Shown: positions 1 through 14,330, counted from the stretch's first letter. The stretch: 46,044 nt of DNA from Saccoglossus kowalevskii (GCF_000003605.2 NW_003129855.1:796903-842946); one strand, 5' to 3'. Program-made: numbers and translations. The notes: generated from the sequence alone by a model not told the origin.

Positions 1-712
1 GTGAACACACAATGTACATCCATAACAGTGACGTACAACACATACCGTGAACACACCAATGCTACATCCACTAACAGTGACGTGCCACATATACCGTGAA
101 CACACCAATGATACATTCACTAACAGTGACGTACAACACATACCGTGAACACATCAATGATACATTCACTAACAGTGACGTACAACACATACCGTGAACA
201 CATCAATGATACATCCACTAACAGTGACGTACAACACGTACCGTGAACACATCAATGATACATTCACTAAAAGTGACGTACAACACATACCGTGAACACA
301 TCAATGATACATTCACTAAAAGTGACGTACAACACATACCGTGAACACATCAATGATACATTCACTAACAGTGACGTACAACACATACCGTGAACACATC
401 AATGATACATCCACTAACAGTGACGTACAACACATACCGTGAACACATCAATGATACATTCACTAACAGTGACGTACAACACATACCATGAACACATCAA
501 TGATACATCCACTAAAAGTGACGTACAACACATACCGTGAACACATCAATGATACATTCACTAACAGTGACGTACAACACATATCGTGAACACATCAATG
601 CTACATCTACTAACAGTGACGTACAACACATGCCGTGAACCTAACAGTGACGTACAACACATACCCGTGAACACACCAATGGTACATCCACAACAGTGAC
701 GTAGCATCGACA
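1..712. repeat. 49-bp minisatellite array, about 15 units
   Basis: Units begin with GTGAACACA at 1, 47, 96, 145, 194, 243, 292, 341, 390, 439, 488 (ATG variant), 537, 586, 635 and 667, so the period is exactly 49 bp for most of the array. Neighbouring units differ by a few substitutions (for example ACACC/ACATC, TTCACT/TCCACT, AACAG/AAAAG). The unit at 635 is shortened to about 32 bp by an internal deletion, and the last unit decays into unique sequence near 700. The array touches the window edge and probably continues leftwards. Every unit carries GTGACGTA, a CRE-like half-site (TGACGT). No reading frame of interest is present. Confidence 0.95.
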
Positions 713-1319
713 CGTGCACGAATCAATGCTACATCGAGTACAAATGTCAATACATCGGTGTGTAGCTGTACGTGAGAAACGGGAAAGTTGATTAATATCT
801 ACTTGTCATCACTGAATACACAAATAGTAAGAACGACATACAAATAAGTCTCTTGTGTTGTCTAATCAATGCTTTCAACGCGTAATGCTAAGATGAATGC
901 ACGGCTAACGACGTCCATTGAAAATGTTGGCCTTGTCATAGTCTGTCTGAAACGGAAGTCGCAACTTTCTATTATCAATCCTTCACTATGCGATTCATTC
1001 TAGAACTTAAACCATATTAGACTCAGTATAATCCATTATTGATTCACATATTCTCTAAAATCTCTCAATTCTACGGATAATACTGTACTTTTACTAATTT
1101 ACGACTAAGCATGGCAAATGTCCGTGTCAATTAATGTACAGGTAATGATCAGTTGAACGTGACGGAGTGTCCTTCTTATATAATCAGACTTCTTGTATTG
1201 CGCTATTCTTAAACTTACTATACTATTATCTCAATAAAACAATTACATGTAATATATTTTTCGTTTTGTAATTTATTGTTGTGTGATATTTCATTTGTCG
1301 CCCAATCATCATTGCGTGC
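713..1319. other. Unique AT-rich non-coding stretch
   Basis: This sequence separates the 49-bp array from the 20-bp array. I see no open frame of note, no repeat and no RNA-like structure. Confidence 0.6.
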
Positions 1320-1545
1320 TAACTTATCATTACAAAAGTTAACTTATCACTAGACAACTAATTTATTACAAAAAGTAAATTATCATTACAAAAGCTAACT
1401 TATCATTACAAAAGCTAACTTATTATTATTATAAAAGCTAACTTATCACTAGACAACTAACTTATTACAAAAAGTAAATTATCATTACAAAAGCTAACTT
1501 ATTATTACAAAAGCTAACTTATCACTAGAACTAACTTTGGGAGTA
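1320..1545. repeat. Short leading block of the 20-bp minisatellite
   Basis: About ten irregular units of the motif CTAACTTATCATTACAAAAG and its variants, including the longer variant containing CTAGACAACTAA. The block is separated from the main array by about 290 bp of unrelated sequence (1546-1838), which looks like either an insertion into the array or a remnant between two independent blocks. Confidence 0.9.
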
Positions 1546-1838
1546 GGTCAGAAGAGATTCAGTAGCTCGGAAGTAACTTTGAAACGAGGCAGTGTTAAGG
1601 TGTCATAGACAAGACTACGGCCATACGATAACTGCTTTATTCAGTAAAACTATAAATACACTAACGTCAGATGGTTAGATTACACATGACAGGATATGCA
1701 AATTACTATTAAATCTGAAATCTATCACTGAACTTGATCTTGTTTAATAGTGTAATTAAAATTCCCCGGAAGTTACACCCTTTTTCGTAATATTTGGGAT
1801 TCTCAGACTTGGTGTCCTTTTTACAGTGATCTATCGAC

Positions 1839-3335
1839 ACTAACTAACTCATTACAAAAAGTAAATTATCATTACAAAAGCTAACTTTTTATTACAATAG
1901 CAAACTTATAATTACAATACCTAACTTATTATTACAAAAGCTAAGTATTATTACAATACCTAACTTATCACTAGAAAACTAACTTATTACAAAAAGTAAA
2001 TTATCATCACAATAGCAAACTTATTATTACAAAAGCTAACTATTATTAAAATAGCTAACTTATCACTAGAAAACTAACTTATTACAAAAAGTAAATTATC
2101 ATTACAAAAGCTAACTTATTATTACAAAAGCTAACTCATCATTACAAAAGATAACTTATTATTACAAACGATAACTTATTATTACAAACGATAACTTATT
2201 ATTACAAAAGATAACTTATCATTACAAAATATAACTTATTATTACAAACGATAACTTATTATTATAAAAGATAACTTATCATTACAAAAGCTAACTTATT
2301 ATTACAAAAGATAACTTATTATTACAAACGATAACTTATTATTACAAAAGCTAACTTATTATTACAAAAGCTAACTTATTATTACAAACGATAACTTATT
2401 ATTACAAACGATAACTTATTATTACAAAAGATAACTTATCATTACAAAATATAACTTATTATTACAAACGATAACTTATTATTACAAAAGATAACTTATC
2501 ATTACAAAAGCTAACTTATTATTACAAAAGATAACTTATTATTACAAACGATAACTTATTATTACACAAGATAACTTATCACTACAAAAGCTAACTTATT
2601 ATTACAAAAAATAACTTATTATTACAATAGCTAACTTATTATTACAAAAGATAACTTATCATTACAAAAGATAACTTATTATTACAAAAGCTAATTTATT
2701 ATTACAAACGATAACTTATTATTACAAAAGATAACTTATCATTGCAAAAGCTAACTTATTATTACAAAAGCTAACTTATTATTACAAAAGCTAACTCATC
2801 ATTACAAAAGATAACGTATTATTACAAAAGATAACTAGTATTACAATAACTAACTTATCACTAGAAAACTAACTTATTACAAAAAGTAAATTATCATCAC
2901 AATAGCAAACTTACTATTACAAAAGCTAACTATTATTACAATAGCTAACTTATCACTAGAACACTAACTTATTACAAAAAGTAAATTATCATTACAAAAG
3001 CTAACTTATTATTGCAAAAGCTAACTCATCATTACAAAAGATAACTTATTATTACAAAAGATAACTTATTATTACAAAAGCTAATTTATTATTACAAAAG
3101 ATAACTTATTATTACAAACGATAACTTAATATTACAAAAGATAACTTATCATTGCAAAAGATAACTTATTATTACAAAAGATAACTTATTATTACAAATG
3201 AGAAATTATTATTACAAAAGATAACTTATCATTACAAAAGCTAACTTATTATTACAAAAGGTAACTTATTATTACAAACGATAACTTATTATTACAAATG
3301 ATAACTTATCATTACAAAAGCTAACTTATCATAAC
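1839..3335. repeat. Main 20-bp minisatellite array with higher-order structure
   Basis: Roughly 75 units of a 20-bp motif (ATAACTTATTATTACAAAAG type) in near-perfect 20-bp register from about 2100. Diagnostic variants are ATAAC/CTAAC, TTATT/TTATC and AAAAG/AAACG/AAAAT. Two higher-order patterns can be read. The units from 2161 to 2380 repeat almost unit for unit at 2381-2600 (11 units, 220 bp). A block containing the CTAGAAAACT variant at about 1931-2160 recurs at about 2821-3050, 890 bp further on. The motif is rich in GATAA on the plus strand. There is no coding potential. Confidence 0.95.
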
Positions 3336-6300
3336 AAAGTCTATTTAAAAAAACAATAGTTGAATCACCGTGACAAACAGCAACACGTAACGATATTTGA
3401 AATGATTGAAAACAATCAACTTCAATTTGATGAAGGGCGTAACGATTTATTTCAGGGTTGGAATTACGTTGATAAATGGCGAATTACTACAAACACTGCC
3501 CCCATCCCATGCCCGACACCCCCCCTCCGCCCACAAACGTCAAAGGAGAACTGTATCGTCAAAACCAAAACGATCCTTGAAGTTGTCACACAGACTAATT
3601 GGCAAAAAAAAAACATATAATAAATATATTTCAGTTAATAGCACGAGGTATAGACGTCGACCTGTCAATATTGACGCCATGCATCATAGTAACGCAACAG
3701 TATATCATTATTTGGGCTGGGAGCTATCAGAACACAACTCAAGCGTTGGCATTCCGTTTCGGGGGAGGAGGTGACTATGAGTAGAAAAAACAGGTGACAA
3801 ACAAATTGTTTTGATAGCTCTCACAATATTTATCACCCCTTCCAAGGCTGGTTGGCAGAGACGGGTCAGAAGTTTTCACCTCTGTGCTTCAGACGTGTCA
3901 AATAGTTTTCCTGATTGTTTTTCCATTCTGATCACCGCCAGTGAAACCTATTAATTTACGATGCGCTGCAGTGTCAACAACAGTGTGCATTGTGCACATG
4001 CGTTTACCCGCAGGTTAGCAGCGTCTAAGTGGTACATAGTACATACATATCCCCGGGGCTTTAGTAAAATTAGACAACCCCCTAGTTGTGTGTAACATAC
4101 ACATTTGTCCAAATAAAACGTTGCCATGAAACCATTGCCATGAACCAACTACACATACAGACGATTGGAAGAGTGCAAGTGTCGGTGTAAACACGCTTCT
4201 GTGTTACTGGCATCCCAATACGAGGTGTGGTATTGTTCAAATTCCCAGTCACCGTGCAGATCGCAGTAGTGAGTGGTTCCAACTGAATACCCATCTACTC
4301 AAATATAATCGGGGACTATTTTGTCTTTGTTAAACACACTGTTTTATCGCAATAACGTCATTAAAACATTGGTGGGTCAATTGGGCATTGCCAAATTAAC
4401 AACGCATTGTTGGTTTCTAAATAAAAATAAAAGCCAATCCAGTGACAAAAACCGTAATTATGCATTGTGTTCCGGTATTGGTGTATTTAAAGGCCCGATG
4501 TGAGAATGACTGACTGATTGAATGCGCTGCATGTGCATACGTGATATCATTCCAATGATAAAGAAAGGTTCGTTAGCAGCAAAACCCCATTTTTACGATG
4601 CGGGCTCAAACGTTTGACTTACAACTCACGGTGTAAGCAATTGATATTGATTTTCAGAAACCGTGAGCAACAGAAGAGTAGCCCGGTCAGCCTGATATAC
4701 GGTCACTAAAAACTATTCAAACTCAAATTAGTCACTCCCACCCGGCGGAGTTCAGATTTTCGGGCCGGATAATTCAAAAGAAATCTATTTAGTACGGCGT
4801 TATTGATCGAGCACTATAGGCACACAGAAGAGGTCTGTTGACACCGGTTTACGTTTCCGTATGTAAATTGTCACTTATACCATGGATGAATTGTGTCTAT
4901 GCATTCCTGCAACGAAAGCCACGTAAACAATATGTATTGGTGGATGTATATACGGTCGCACTTAGTGGCTACTGGTGTAATGCCAATTCTAGTCGGTGTA
5001 TTGCTTTCCCGTCTGAATTCAGTTTGACACTCACTGTGTACTAGACGCTGTTGGCGTGCATGGCGGCCGTATGCATTCTCTTTAGCGTCACTGTTTATGT
5101 TAAACATCCCCTTGCCTTTATAGCGGTATTTGGGTTATGGGGAACGTATATGCACCTGGCTACGTATGGCGTTTCAACCCCATTAGTACGCTACCGCTAA
5201 TAACTGCATAGAACCCCCACTTGAACTCTTAATACAATTTCCTCGGTTCCTTCACCTTCAGTTATAGACGTGTTTCTATTTTCTAAATCGATAAGCGGAA
5301 TAAAGAACAGGAAAACTATCGATGTCATTTGCGATAAATTATTTCATGTATGAAATATATTCCCCATCTATTTTAACAATAGCCAATCAAAACAGTAAAA
5401 TTTGTTCTTGTATTGATTCACATCAATAGATTTTGCCTTGATTTCGGAATACAACAGTTGTTTTTTCTGGTTTCATGAATATATTATCTTGTTTACACGT
5501 TTGACTCCCGGCGTATCGGTTTAAAGTCGAGTTCATGGTCACGAATTTGAACTCACTGTATAATAATAATCCTTACCTAGATACGCACGTAGCAAATGCG
5601 ACACAAATCTGATCAAAAGCGACACCAGCGGCCATTTTGTCATAATTGGAACGTTCTACAATTTGTTACTATGGTGACGGTAAACAATAATGTATCTTAT
5701 TTACTAGATTAGTGTTTTAACTGATATTATCAAACAATACTACAAACATTGTACTTGACATGATTTTTTGTCTACAACTTGATTAAAGACAGTTTTATGC
5801 TGTGTGTTAGGCATGTTATTCAGACAATGTATGTATTGAACCTTAAGTGCCTTTTAATAACGTTTATAAAAAATTCGATCAATGCAGAAAGGAACCACGG
5901 GTGACAAAAGTAGCTAAAGCGCTGCATTAAACTAAAATTGCACACTACTGGGAATTGTAGGCTGTCAGTCAAATCAATATTATCTATGGTTGTATGAATT
6001 GGGAACGACACACAATGTGATGTGGAACAGTATGCATGCAGGCATGCACATCTCAAATGATGCCAGTTTGACAGTGTCGAATAACGGCATAGATGTACTC
6101 AAAATAATAATTATAAAAAACATAAAATAATTTTTTAAAAAGTAAATAAATAATATGAGTGATATATTCTCTATTCAAACACGATAAAATCGATAGGCCA
6201 CAACCCTTTCTTTAAATGGAGAAAAATTACAAGGAAATGAAAATATTCAATACACACAATGCGTACGTGACGCAAGTCGAAATTAAGGCATTACAAGACG

Positions 6301-9055
6301 TTCATATAAGTGTAGGGACTACTAATCTCTTCATTGTAAGTACTTTAACTTCGAATGTACTGATCTATTTTTGTCTTTTGTAATGTAATACATCTTTATT
6401 TTTATTTTTTCATGTATCTTTCAATTATGTTGCTTTTGCACACAAAAAAAGTCATGTCTGTAAAACATTATTGAAAATGCCAGTTATATTCGAACCTGTG
6501 TCATATGTCACGTGACTTCACCCTGTTCTATAAATAATTAAAACACATAGAAAATGATGGTAACACATGTTTGTTCCGTTAAAAGAGGCGAGTGCCAGGA
6601 TAAGAACCGCAATGTTAAGAAACCTCAGTTCCCATGTTTTTATATAGATCAGCAGAAAATGCAAATTATATAAGATTCAGTATTATAATTTGTTGTTCTA
6701 GACTTTACAACCGACAACTCTTCTGTCTCAAGTTACGGATGTTGTAAACTTGTTTTGGAAAATTTGTAATCAAAATGAATAATTCATAGTCTATAGAATT
6801 CACCGTGACAGCTACTAGTATATCTGATTGTTCTATGCAGATTCCAGGGCTATGCCACAGAACGTGCATAAACAGCGGTTAAAGTTATCAACTCTCATTA
6901 TGATGACTAAATTTACATATTTGCATGTATTTTGAACAGTTAAGTTAAGTTGTTAGATGTTACCAATCTACTGTTTACTGGATATCAAAACATTGGTCAC
7001 AGATGATTTAATGACCATAAAAAAATCAATACATTAACTCCAATAATCAGCTAAATTCAGTGTATATCCTTGTTCTGATTCCGACATCAAAATGATTAAT
7101 CAAATAAATACTATTCAGAATAAATGAATAAATGTGGTATAAATGAACATTACCCCGTCGGCGATTAATTTTGATTAATTTTTGCGTTCTAAAAACGTGG
7201 CTGCCTGAATTTAAAACGATAAAGGTATTAAAAACACAATCATAGACATTTAAAAAAAATGAGTTATGCAAAATCGCTGTGACTGTTATGTTTCTCATGT
7301 CGCTTGCTACATTTTCAAGAAAAATATTTGTGATTTTTCTTTTAATATTCAATAAAGGTTTTATTCACGTGACCACATCGATTTTTAACAGGTGTGAAGT
7401 ATGGACTCACATAAAGTATATAGATTGATATAGTTTTATATGTCTTTACATTCTCCCTGTTTTATATCGCTATGAAGATGTTGAAACTCTCTTCTGACCA
7501 CACGGTACTATTGTCACTATCAGTATATATATAAGGGAGTCACGTGACAAATATATACTTTGTTAGGTCAGTATGTATCTCCGTTGATTACGAGGGCAAA
7601 ATGCGGCGACGGTGAACCAACCTTTCCAGGTGGTGACACAACGACTTCTTCCCATAACAGCTTTGCAAACAGCTGAGTGCTCGAACATTTGACTCTAAAC
7701 ATAAACTTCTTGCCGAACCGGGTTTTAAAGTCGAAAGGGAAACGTCTAGTACACGTAATTCAATTAATCGCCGAACTATGCAAACACTGTGACAGAAAAA
7801 GGCACTATAGTAGAGTAAACAATTCCTCTAACATAATAGTAACATAATGTCTACTTTTCATCTTGTTCTATAATACCATGAATATGTTGAAGCTTTTCTC
7901 TACTACTAGTATTCTCCCAATTTACATCTTGCTTCATGTAATAACAAGATACCACCACTCAGGCTGAACAAAGAGTGCAGTACTGAATCTACCCCGGTGT
8001 CGATTTTCAAAATCAACCTTGTTCGGTTGATTAGAGAAGGTGTCCCCGCGTGGCCTCTTCTTTCCGGTGGCAATTGTACAATACAACACTATAACAGCGT
8101 TTAGTTGTATCCACCATGTGCATCAAATGATTCCACACCTGGGTTGCTATGCGCACGTTATGTTGCTATGAGAATAATATTGAATAAGCATATGTTCGAT
8201 GGAACTCGGTGTCATTTAGGCAGCATTCATAAACGTATGTCGGGAGGGGTGTCATTTTAGATAATGTCAGTTGATTAACAGAGTGGCATCTTAAGTGGAA
8301 GGACTGGTATTTGAACATATCCCCACTAGTGGATTCGTACAAATCGTTTTATAACAAAATTGGCGTAATCACCAGTGATTTTATTTGCGCATGTGCAATT
8401 TCACTTTTATGTCACACATGTGATTGTGTACTTCTATGTCCACATTTTATTCAAAATTCGTAAATAACCATTTAATGTTGGGGCAGTGTGCATACTGAGT
8501 GACCTCAGACACGCACGGAACGCCATTGCCTCAATGATAGTATATTGGTTGTCGTTTTAACATACCCCCAGGGAATAGAAAGCACATAGTGTCCCATTAT
8601 AATTTCAGACTTACTTCGAACAGGGAAAGCTTTTAATAAACACATCATAATACCTGTATACGTCAGAATGAATCTTTTTACATGCCTCTGACCAATTAAT
8701 CACTTGCTCAATCATTAAAGATATTATTGTAATATTAGGAGCAAAATATCCATTTGACTGTCACAGCATAACGCAGTTTCCATGGTGAAACTATTCCTAT
8801 AATTACGCCGCGTATTGTGTGGACATCGGAGCATTCCCAGTTGACACGATACGCTCCAACAATCATCGACTTGTATGGCGTCAATTTCTACGATACTACG
8901 TGTAGACCAGATTGCCAGTAATATTATGCTCATTTGGCAAAATAACACAGTGTCCAGTTTTGATCGATCAGTTCAATAACTACTAGTACTTCATTTGAAC
9001 TGTTTGGGATTGCTGTTCTGTGCTTGTTTGGTTCTTTTGTTTTTATTATTAGGTG
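3336..9055. other. Long non-coding stretch, no gene recognised
   Basis: Only short unsupported frames are present, none longer than about 120 codons and none resembling a known family or flanked by convincing splice sites. A weak fold-back lies at 8013-8034 (AATCAACC/GGTTGATT). Three perfect TCACGTGA palindromes lie at 6508, 7365 and 7540. A TATA-like run (TATATATAAGGG) lies at about 7525-7536. Otherwise the sequence looks like ordinary AT-rich intergenic or intronic DNA. Confidence 0.6.
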
Positions 9056-9665
9056 TCTGATGATTGATCTGCGCTCAGTGAACGTAATCACGAGAGACAG
9101 TCTTACAGTATTACGCGACGTTTCCCCGCCTGTGTTTTGCGCGCACTCTCTCACACAGGGGACTTATTCGTATCAAGCCCGGTGCTGTCGCTGTGGACGA
9201 ATGTAGGGTGTTGAATGTGTTCTACACAAAACGCGTTTTAATATACTAAGAACAAAGCGCAGATAAATTAATACGATCGAGCCAAAGCGCGGTTGTCAAG
9301 CCTGTTGCGCGTATTTACGATTTGTTTCGAAGCAGAGAAGGTGAATGTGGAATCAGAGAGGTCAGTCCGCATTGTCTGCGCTGGGCAGTGTACAGTAACA
9401 TTTCGTGCATGGCCTGTGACTCTCAGCGATATATTGTAACATGATGTTACTTATCTTATGATCGCATGCAAATATTACACACAATTGACGGGGAATATCA
9501 ATATTTGCCTCATGGATGTGACAATTGTTTCGCCGAGGCGCAGCTGAGCGTTGCGTGCATCTCACCTAAGCGTTACAATCCCGTACTTCGCGGATACGTA
9601 CATTATACTTTACGATATTTTCTTAATAACTGTTGTAATATTGACGTAAGTGGCGCTCTTTAGGA
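9056..9665. other. CpG-richer patch, possible regulatory or exonic region
   Basis: CpG dinucleotides are visibly denser here than in the surrounding DNA. The patch contains a perfect 15-bp inverted repeat, GTAACATGATGTTAC (9436-9450), and an octamer ATGCAAAT (9466-9473, overlapping an ATG). A plus-strand frame opens at ATG 9466 and reads to a stop near 9663. It passes a strong splice-donor match (GAC|GTAAGT, near 9645). I do not recognise the encoded peptide, which has several cysteines (for example GCDNCF). It could be a promoter, a terminal exon of an unknown gene, or chance. Confidence 0.25.
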
Positions 9666-12600
9666 TAATGACCAACTTTAGTGGTTACTGGTCCGGGAAT
9701 AGTACAAACCTTCAAACACCCACATTAGAAAATACACAACACCTTGACGGTGGTAGTATTTCACGAAAAGTAAGCGATGATGTCGCAGATTGTGTGGAGA
9801 TACTTTACCACGTACACCTGTGATATACTAGATGCACGTCCTTGTGCCGATTTATAAAATTTCTGATTGTTTCGAGTGTGATTGTTATAGCATGTATGTT
9901 AGCGTAGAATGCTGTGTTTGTAAACTATACATTATATGTACAGTGTGTATGGAGTAGCAATGTATATTATTGTACATCTGTCACCGTAACGCCATAAGTT
10001 ATTTTACGGGGTATTTTCATCTTACCATATAAGGAAATGCGAATTCCAAATATGGAATGATTACGCGCGTCCTCTAATAATAATAAAAAACAGACATGGC
10101 TGCCATCAGGGTTTGACCGGACTCCACACACAAAGTAGTTTGCTGATTCTGTTCTAAACATTTTGGAAGGAAAAGATGTATAATAATAATGCGCGTCGGT
10201 CGATACTTGTACTGTCTTCGTGCATACTTTGAAGTATCCTCGTAATAAACACATAATATTAAATCTAGTACATGTTAACTATGTGGCACGTCTTGTAAGT
10301 AATCGTAATCATTGGTGATTATTTAATATAACAAAATGTTTCGGACAAAGTATCCATTCTCAATGCATAGAGTGAGTAATTGTAAAAAAAAAACGCGTAA
10401 TGACTAAAATAACGGAATATTACAAACCTGACTAAGTTTGTGGTAACAGTACATACTCCAGAAATGAACATATCTGAAACGCTATGCCCCCAGTGAGTAA
10501 AATGATACGACGACGGACTCAAAAACGGTGTTCTTGCCTAGTATACCTCAAATGTTCAGAAACGTGACCCCGACGTACTAATATAAAGTTTCGTGCCTTT
10601 ACTATATGTAACAATAACCCACATTATCAGTGAAACAGCTAATCCTATTCTTCCAAATGCAACAGTAACTTCAGGACAAAAAATATAGCATCCACGATAA
10701 ACAGGCATGTGCTACGTATCGGACGATCGCGTGGTACAACGTTTAAAAAATGCTTTCAGCATTAATGATTATATTCAAGTTCAAGTTCACGACTCCAAAA
10801 CACGAGTCGCTGTATAAGCTGCGTAAAAAAAACTTCCGTTTTCTTGTAGAGCAGCAATTTTTGACAATAATACCAGATATTGTCATCATTATTTATATAA
10901 TCCACTCTATAATCGCCACAAGAGCGATTAGTGGCCGATCCTCCGAACTTGTCTGAGCAGTACGTACTTCCCATCAATTACCGGATGTAACCGGTTACCC
11001 CATTTGCAGTCGCTTGATTCGACAGCAATAATCGTCAGTGAGGATCAACAACTGCTCAAGTTTGGTTATTGTTTGAAGGGACAGCCTAGGCGAAATTTGT
11101 TGTTATTTGTTAAAATTATTGTTTGAGATTATATTTTGAAAAAAAACAGTAAGATACGATTGATCGCAAATAAAAAATGTTATCTATGTTTCCACTGGAA
11201 TACTTCATCGATGATTCAGAAAGCAAGTGTAAAATATGTTCTGGGTACTTACGTATGTGAAACAATACTTCAACACCTTTTCTGTTTCACGAGAACTGTT
11301 TTCTGACCGTTTATCATTAAGCTAACTTGCAGAATTTCTTGTCAGCAACTTGTTGTTGTTCACAAATTACCCAGTCGCGCAAAGCAATGCCTTAAAAACT
11401 CGACTACATCTACCACGATTTGTCTGGTTAAAATCTGCCAGCCTGTAACCATGGTAACAAAAATACTCAATGAAGACCCATCTCTCTAAGTTTTTTTTTT
11501 CAAAACATCAACACTAAATAAGCATCTGATTGATTAATTCAAATTGATTGATTTTGCTCTTTCAGAGACAGAATGAAACGTCGAATTCAGCTGTCATCGA
11601 TCGGTACAACATTGTTCACGTGTGTTCTTGTACATACTCATGAGTTGCTTTAGAACTCAACTACTGAATAGAAAACTAGATTGATGACAAATTCATTTGA
11701 CAATAAAGGAGTGTGGTTTTATAGGTTGTTGTTGACAAATACCACGTGTTAGTATATCGTTAATTGGAGATTATAAACTTGTACATACGTGTTTCAGTCG
11801 TCGTGCTACGTGCGTTCAAATTTCGTGGAAACAAATAGTGTAATTTACATCCAATGCATACATTAAAATGAACCGCCGTGGCCGTGAGAGCTGTGAAAGA
11901 CTGTAACAGTGGCGGTCTTCGGTCTAGTAATAGTCTGCTTTGATATCGATTGCACACACGTTATTAAATATGCAATATTATCAAGAAAATCGAAAGTTGC
12001 TCTGTATTGAAGTGAAGTGAAGACGCCTTTCTCAAAATGTCATAATAAATTATGTATGTAGGATCTACATTCGTCCTTACCCGTTGTTCAGTTTCATAAA
12101 CAAGTTACTCTTCACGATACAAGTTACTGGATAGCGATCATATAACGTGTTCAAACAACCTTATGCACATGAGATGAGAATACACTTTTAGACAAAAGTG
12201 TACTAACTCATTTTAAGCGGGGACGTACAAGTGTTATGTACTCACTTCGCCATTTTGGAGACCAGGGAGTCAATCTTTCCATAGTACCGTGTCTGACAAG
12301 AAGTCAACTATATGTAAGATAGTGTATGAGCCGTAGGCGAGGAATCGTCTCGGATTGGGAACGGTACCCTTGTTTACTGTGATAAATACGGATTACCATG
12401 GATACATACTTTGCTTTCTAGAAGACTACTTCGTGAGATACGGCTTTTCGTTAGTCTCTGGGGGGAAACGCGGTTTCAACGAAATATGTTGTATTTTCCG
12501 TCAAAAAACGAGATTACGTATATGGTTAGAAATGGGATAATGTGCGTTTTTGTTTGTATGGACATAATATTGATGCTCATAAGAGTACGCATTGCGACCC

Positions 12601-14100
12601 TGGAGCATTATTGGCTTCTACGCAGAAAATAATCAGAGAAATAACGACAGTCATGAATATTATATCGCATATCATCATAACATATTTGGACGCTGAGTTA
12701 CATCATTGCTATACATTATCTGACTGTATTACTACATCACGTTCCATCGACCCCGGCAGAAACAGTGACATTTTGCGTGCGGCGTAAAAATAAAAGCATA
12801 ATAATGGGAATGAACTCAAAACAATTATCCATTCTATAATAGGATCGACCCCCTCTTATCCAACGTGGTGATGTGGGTAGTTTATCATTACATTATTATT
12901 AAGTATTACAGTGACGCTACTTCAAGTTGGTTGCCAAGTGTAGGTAGTGGTATGCTTCTGTTGATATATTACGATACTAAAGAGTATTGTTTACGCAACA
13001 AGTCTCTGAACCACAATGTTTTTACTGTTTATCTAATACGACTTCCTACAACTATTTGACTTAGGGCCAAATGAGGCGAATGTATAAACCGGGGTTTATT
13101 TCAAAACACTAACGTCATTCACTAAAACCGTGAGAGCGTAGACTACACGTGTCAAGTATGTAATGAGTAATGAGTACCTCAGTATGGTATTTGTGGCAGT
13201 CAACTTGAATCATAGTTTTTAGACCGGTTGTGCAAAAATCAGCAGAATTGTTTCCCCGTGAAATATGTACAAGATCACGCTTTTTGTAGAATAGATGGAG
13301 TTGTTAAAAAAAATAACACTTGGAATTGAATTACATGCAAGTATTTGAAAAAAAAACCCACACAAAATGTTCTGTATACATGTGTATGTAAAAAGATTCC
13401 AATTGACACCCCTCCATGTCATAGGACCAGTTCTATTTGTTTTAAGAAATGAGCGGCGTTTACGACAATGAGTCTGTGAATATTTTCTCACCGGATTGTA
13501 CTCACCGCTTATTAACTTTTTAAAAGCATCACATGGCGAGCTGTTTAGCTAATATTTTGCATTTTGCTCCAGTAAGGCTTTGTATCAGTGAAGAAATTAG
13601 CAAAGTTTGCCAAGTACTTTGACCAGGATCCTATAATGTCACCTGGCCCGCGGGTCACGTGACAAACTTACAGACACAATGTACGTCTTTTTACCAGTAA
13701 GTGAACACAAATTTAACAACGTGCGCATTCCAATAGAGAAAAAAAGAAATAAATTTAAACTGACATTAAAACTTGAACTTTGTATCCTGCATGCTTTAAA
13801 ATTGGTGCGCAATGTTGCACAGAATATCCCAAAACACTCTCCTAGGGACGTGCACATTAGAAAAACAATCTGAAGTTCTGACGTCACACCCGACTCATTT
13901 GTCACTTCTACTTATTTCAACGGCCCGGCAACTGCATGTAATTGCTATGATATTTCCCATGATGCCTCATGAGCCGGGTTCAACAAACGTATATATATGT
14001 ACTAGTAGTTTGTGTGTGGATTGTGAAACTTTGTTCCGTGACCGACATTTCAAGTTAAATCCAGACCGAGTTTCGAATTACCTCGTTTGTTGAGAGGTAA
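9666..14100. other. Non-coding stretch, no gene recognised
   Basis: Short open frames of 60-95 codons occur on both strands at about the density expected for AT-rich DNA, and none shows a domain. Two short sites stand out: TCACGTGA at 13655-13662 and a ZNF143/Staf-like motif at 13954-13971. Confidence 0.6.
13954..13971 (+). promoter_or_regulatory. ZNF143/Staf-like motif
   Basis: TTCCCATGATGCCTCATG fits the known Staf/ZNF143 consensus (approximately YWCCCRNMATSCMYYRYR). Called by eye; no score was computed. One of four such matches in the window. Confidence 0.35.
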
Positions 14101-14330
14101 TAGTCATGCAAACATCTGATGTACCTTATTCGTAGATGGCCGCCGTGATCTCGTTGAGGGCGACGAGAGTCACGCACGAGATTGTTTGGCCCCTTCACTG
14201 GTGGTCAGTAAACGCGATGACAATGATGCGACGAGAGTGAAACGCTATTGGAGGAGAGACGAAAACACGTCTAGCGGCTCTCTCGCGTGATATGAAGAAT
14301 GTGGGTCACCATTGTTTAAAGTGCCGCTAA
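14101..14330. other. GC- and CpG-richer segment with short repeats
   Basis: About 200 bp of higher GC than its flanks. It contains the direct repeat CGACGAGAGT (near 14161 and 14231) and the spaced inverted repeat ATCTCGT/ACGAGAT. There is no clear terminal inverted repeat. It may be a diverged transposon or a regulatory segment. Confidence 0.2.

Noticed and set aside
1-712. CRISPR-like array
   Set aside because: The 49-bp units are contiguous, with no unique spacers between conserved repeats, and the genome is eukaryotic.
7525-7575. Core promoter with TATATATAAGGG and TCAGTATG
   Set aside because: The spacing of about 40 bp between the two is longer than usual, and no gene follows.
5498-7735. 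Shared words TTTGACT..GGTTTAAAGTCGA near 5500-5535 and 7688-7733
   Set aside because: The spacing differs and the match is short; it could not be extended.
7440-7930. Similarity between the segments around 7460-7500 and 7860-7905 (ATGAAGATGTTGAAA / ATGAATATGTTGAAG)
   Set aside because: Only about 70% match over 40 AT-rich bases by eye, too weak to call a repeat.
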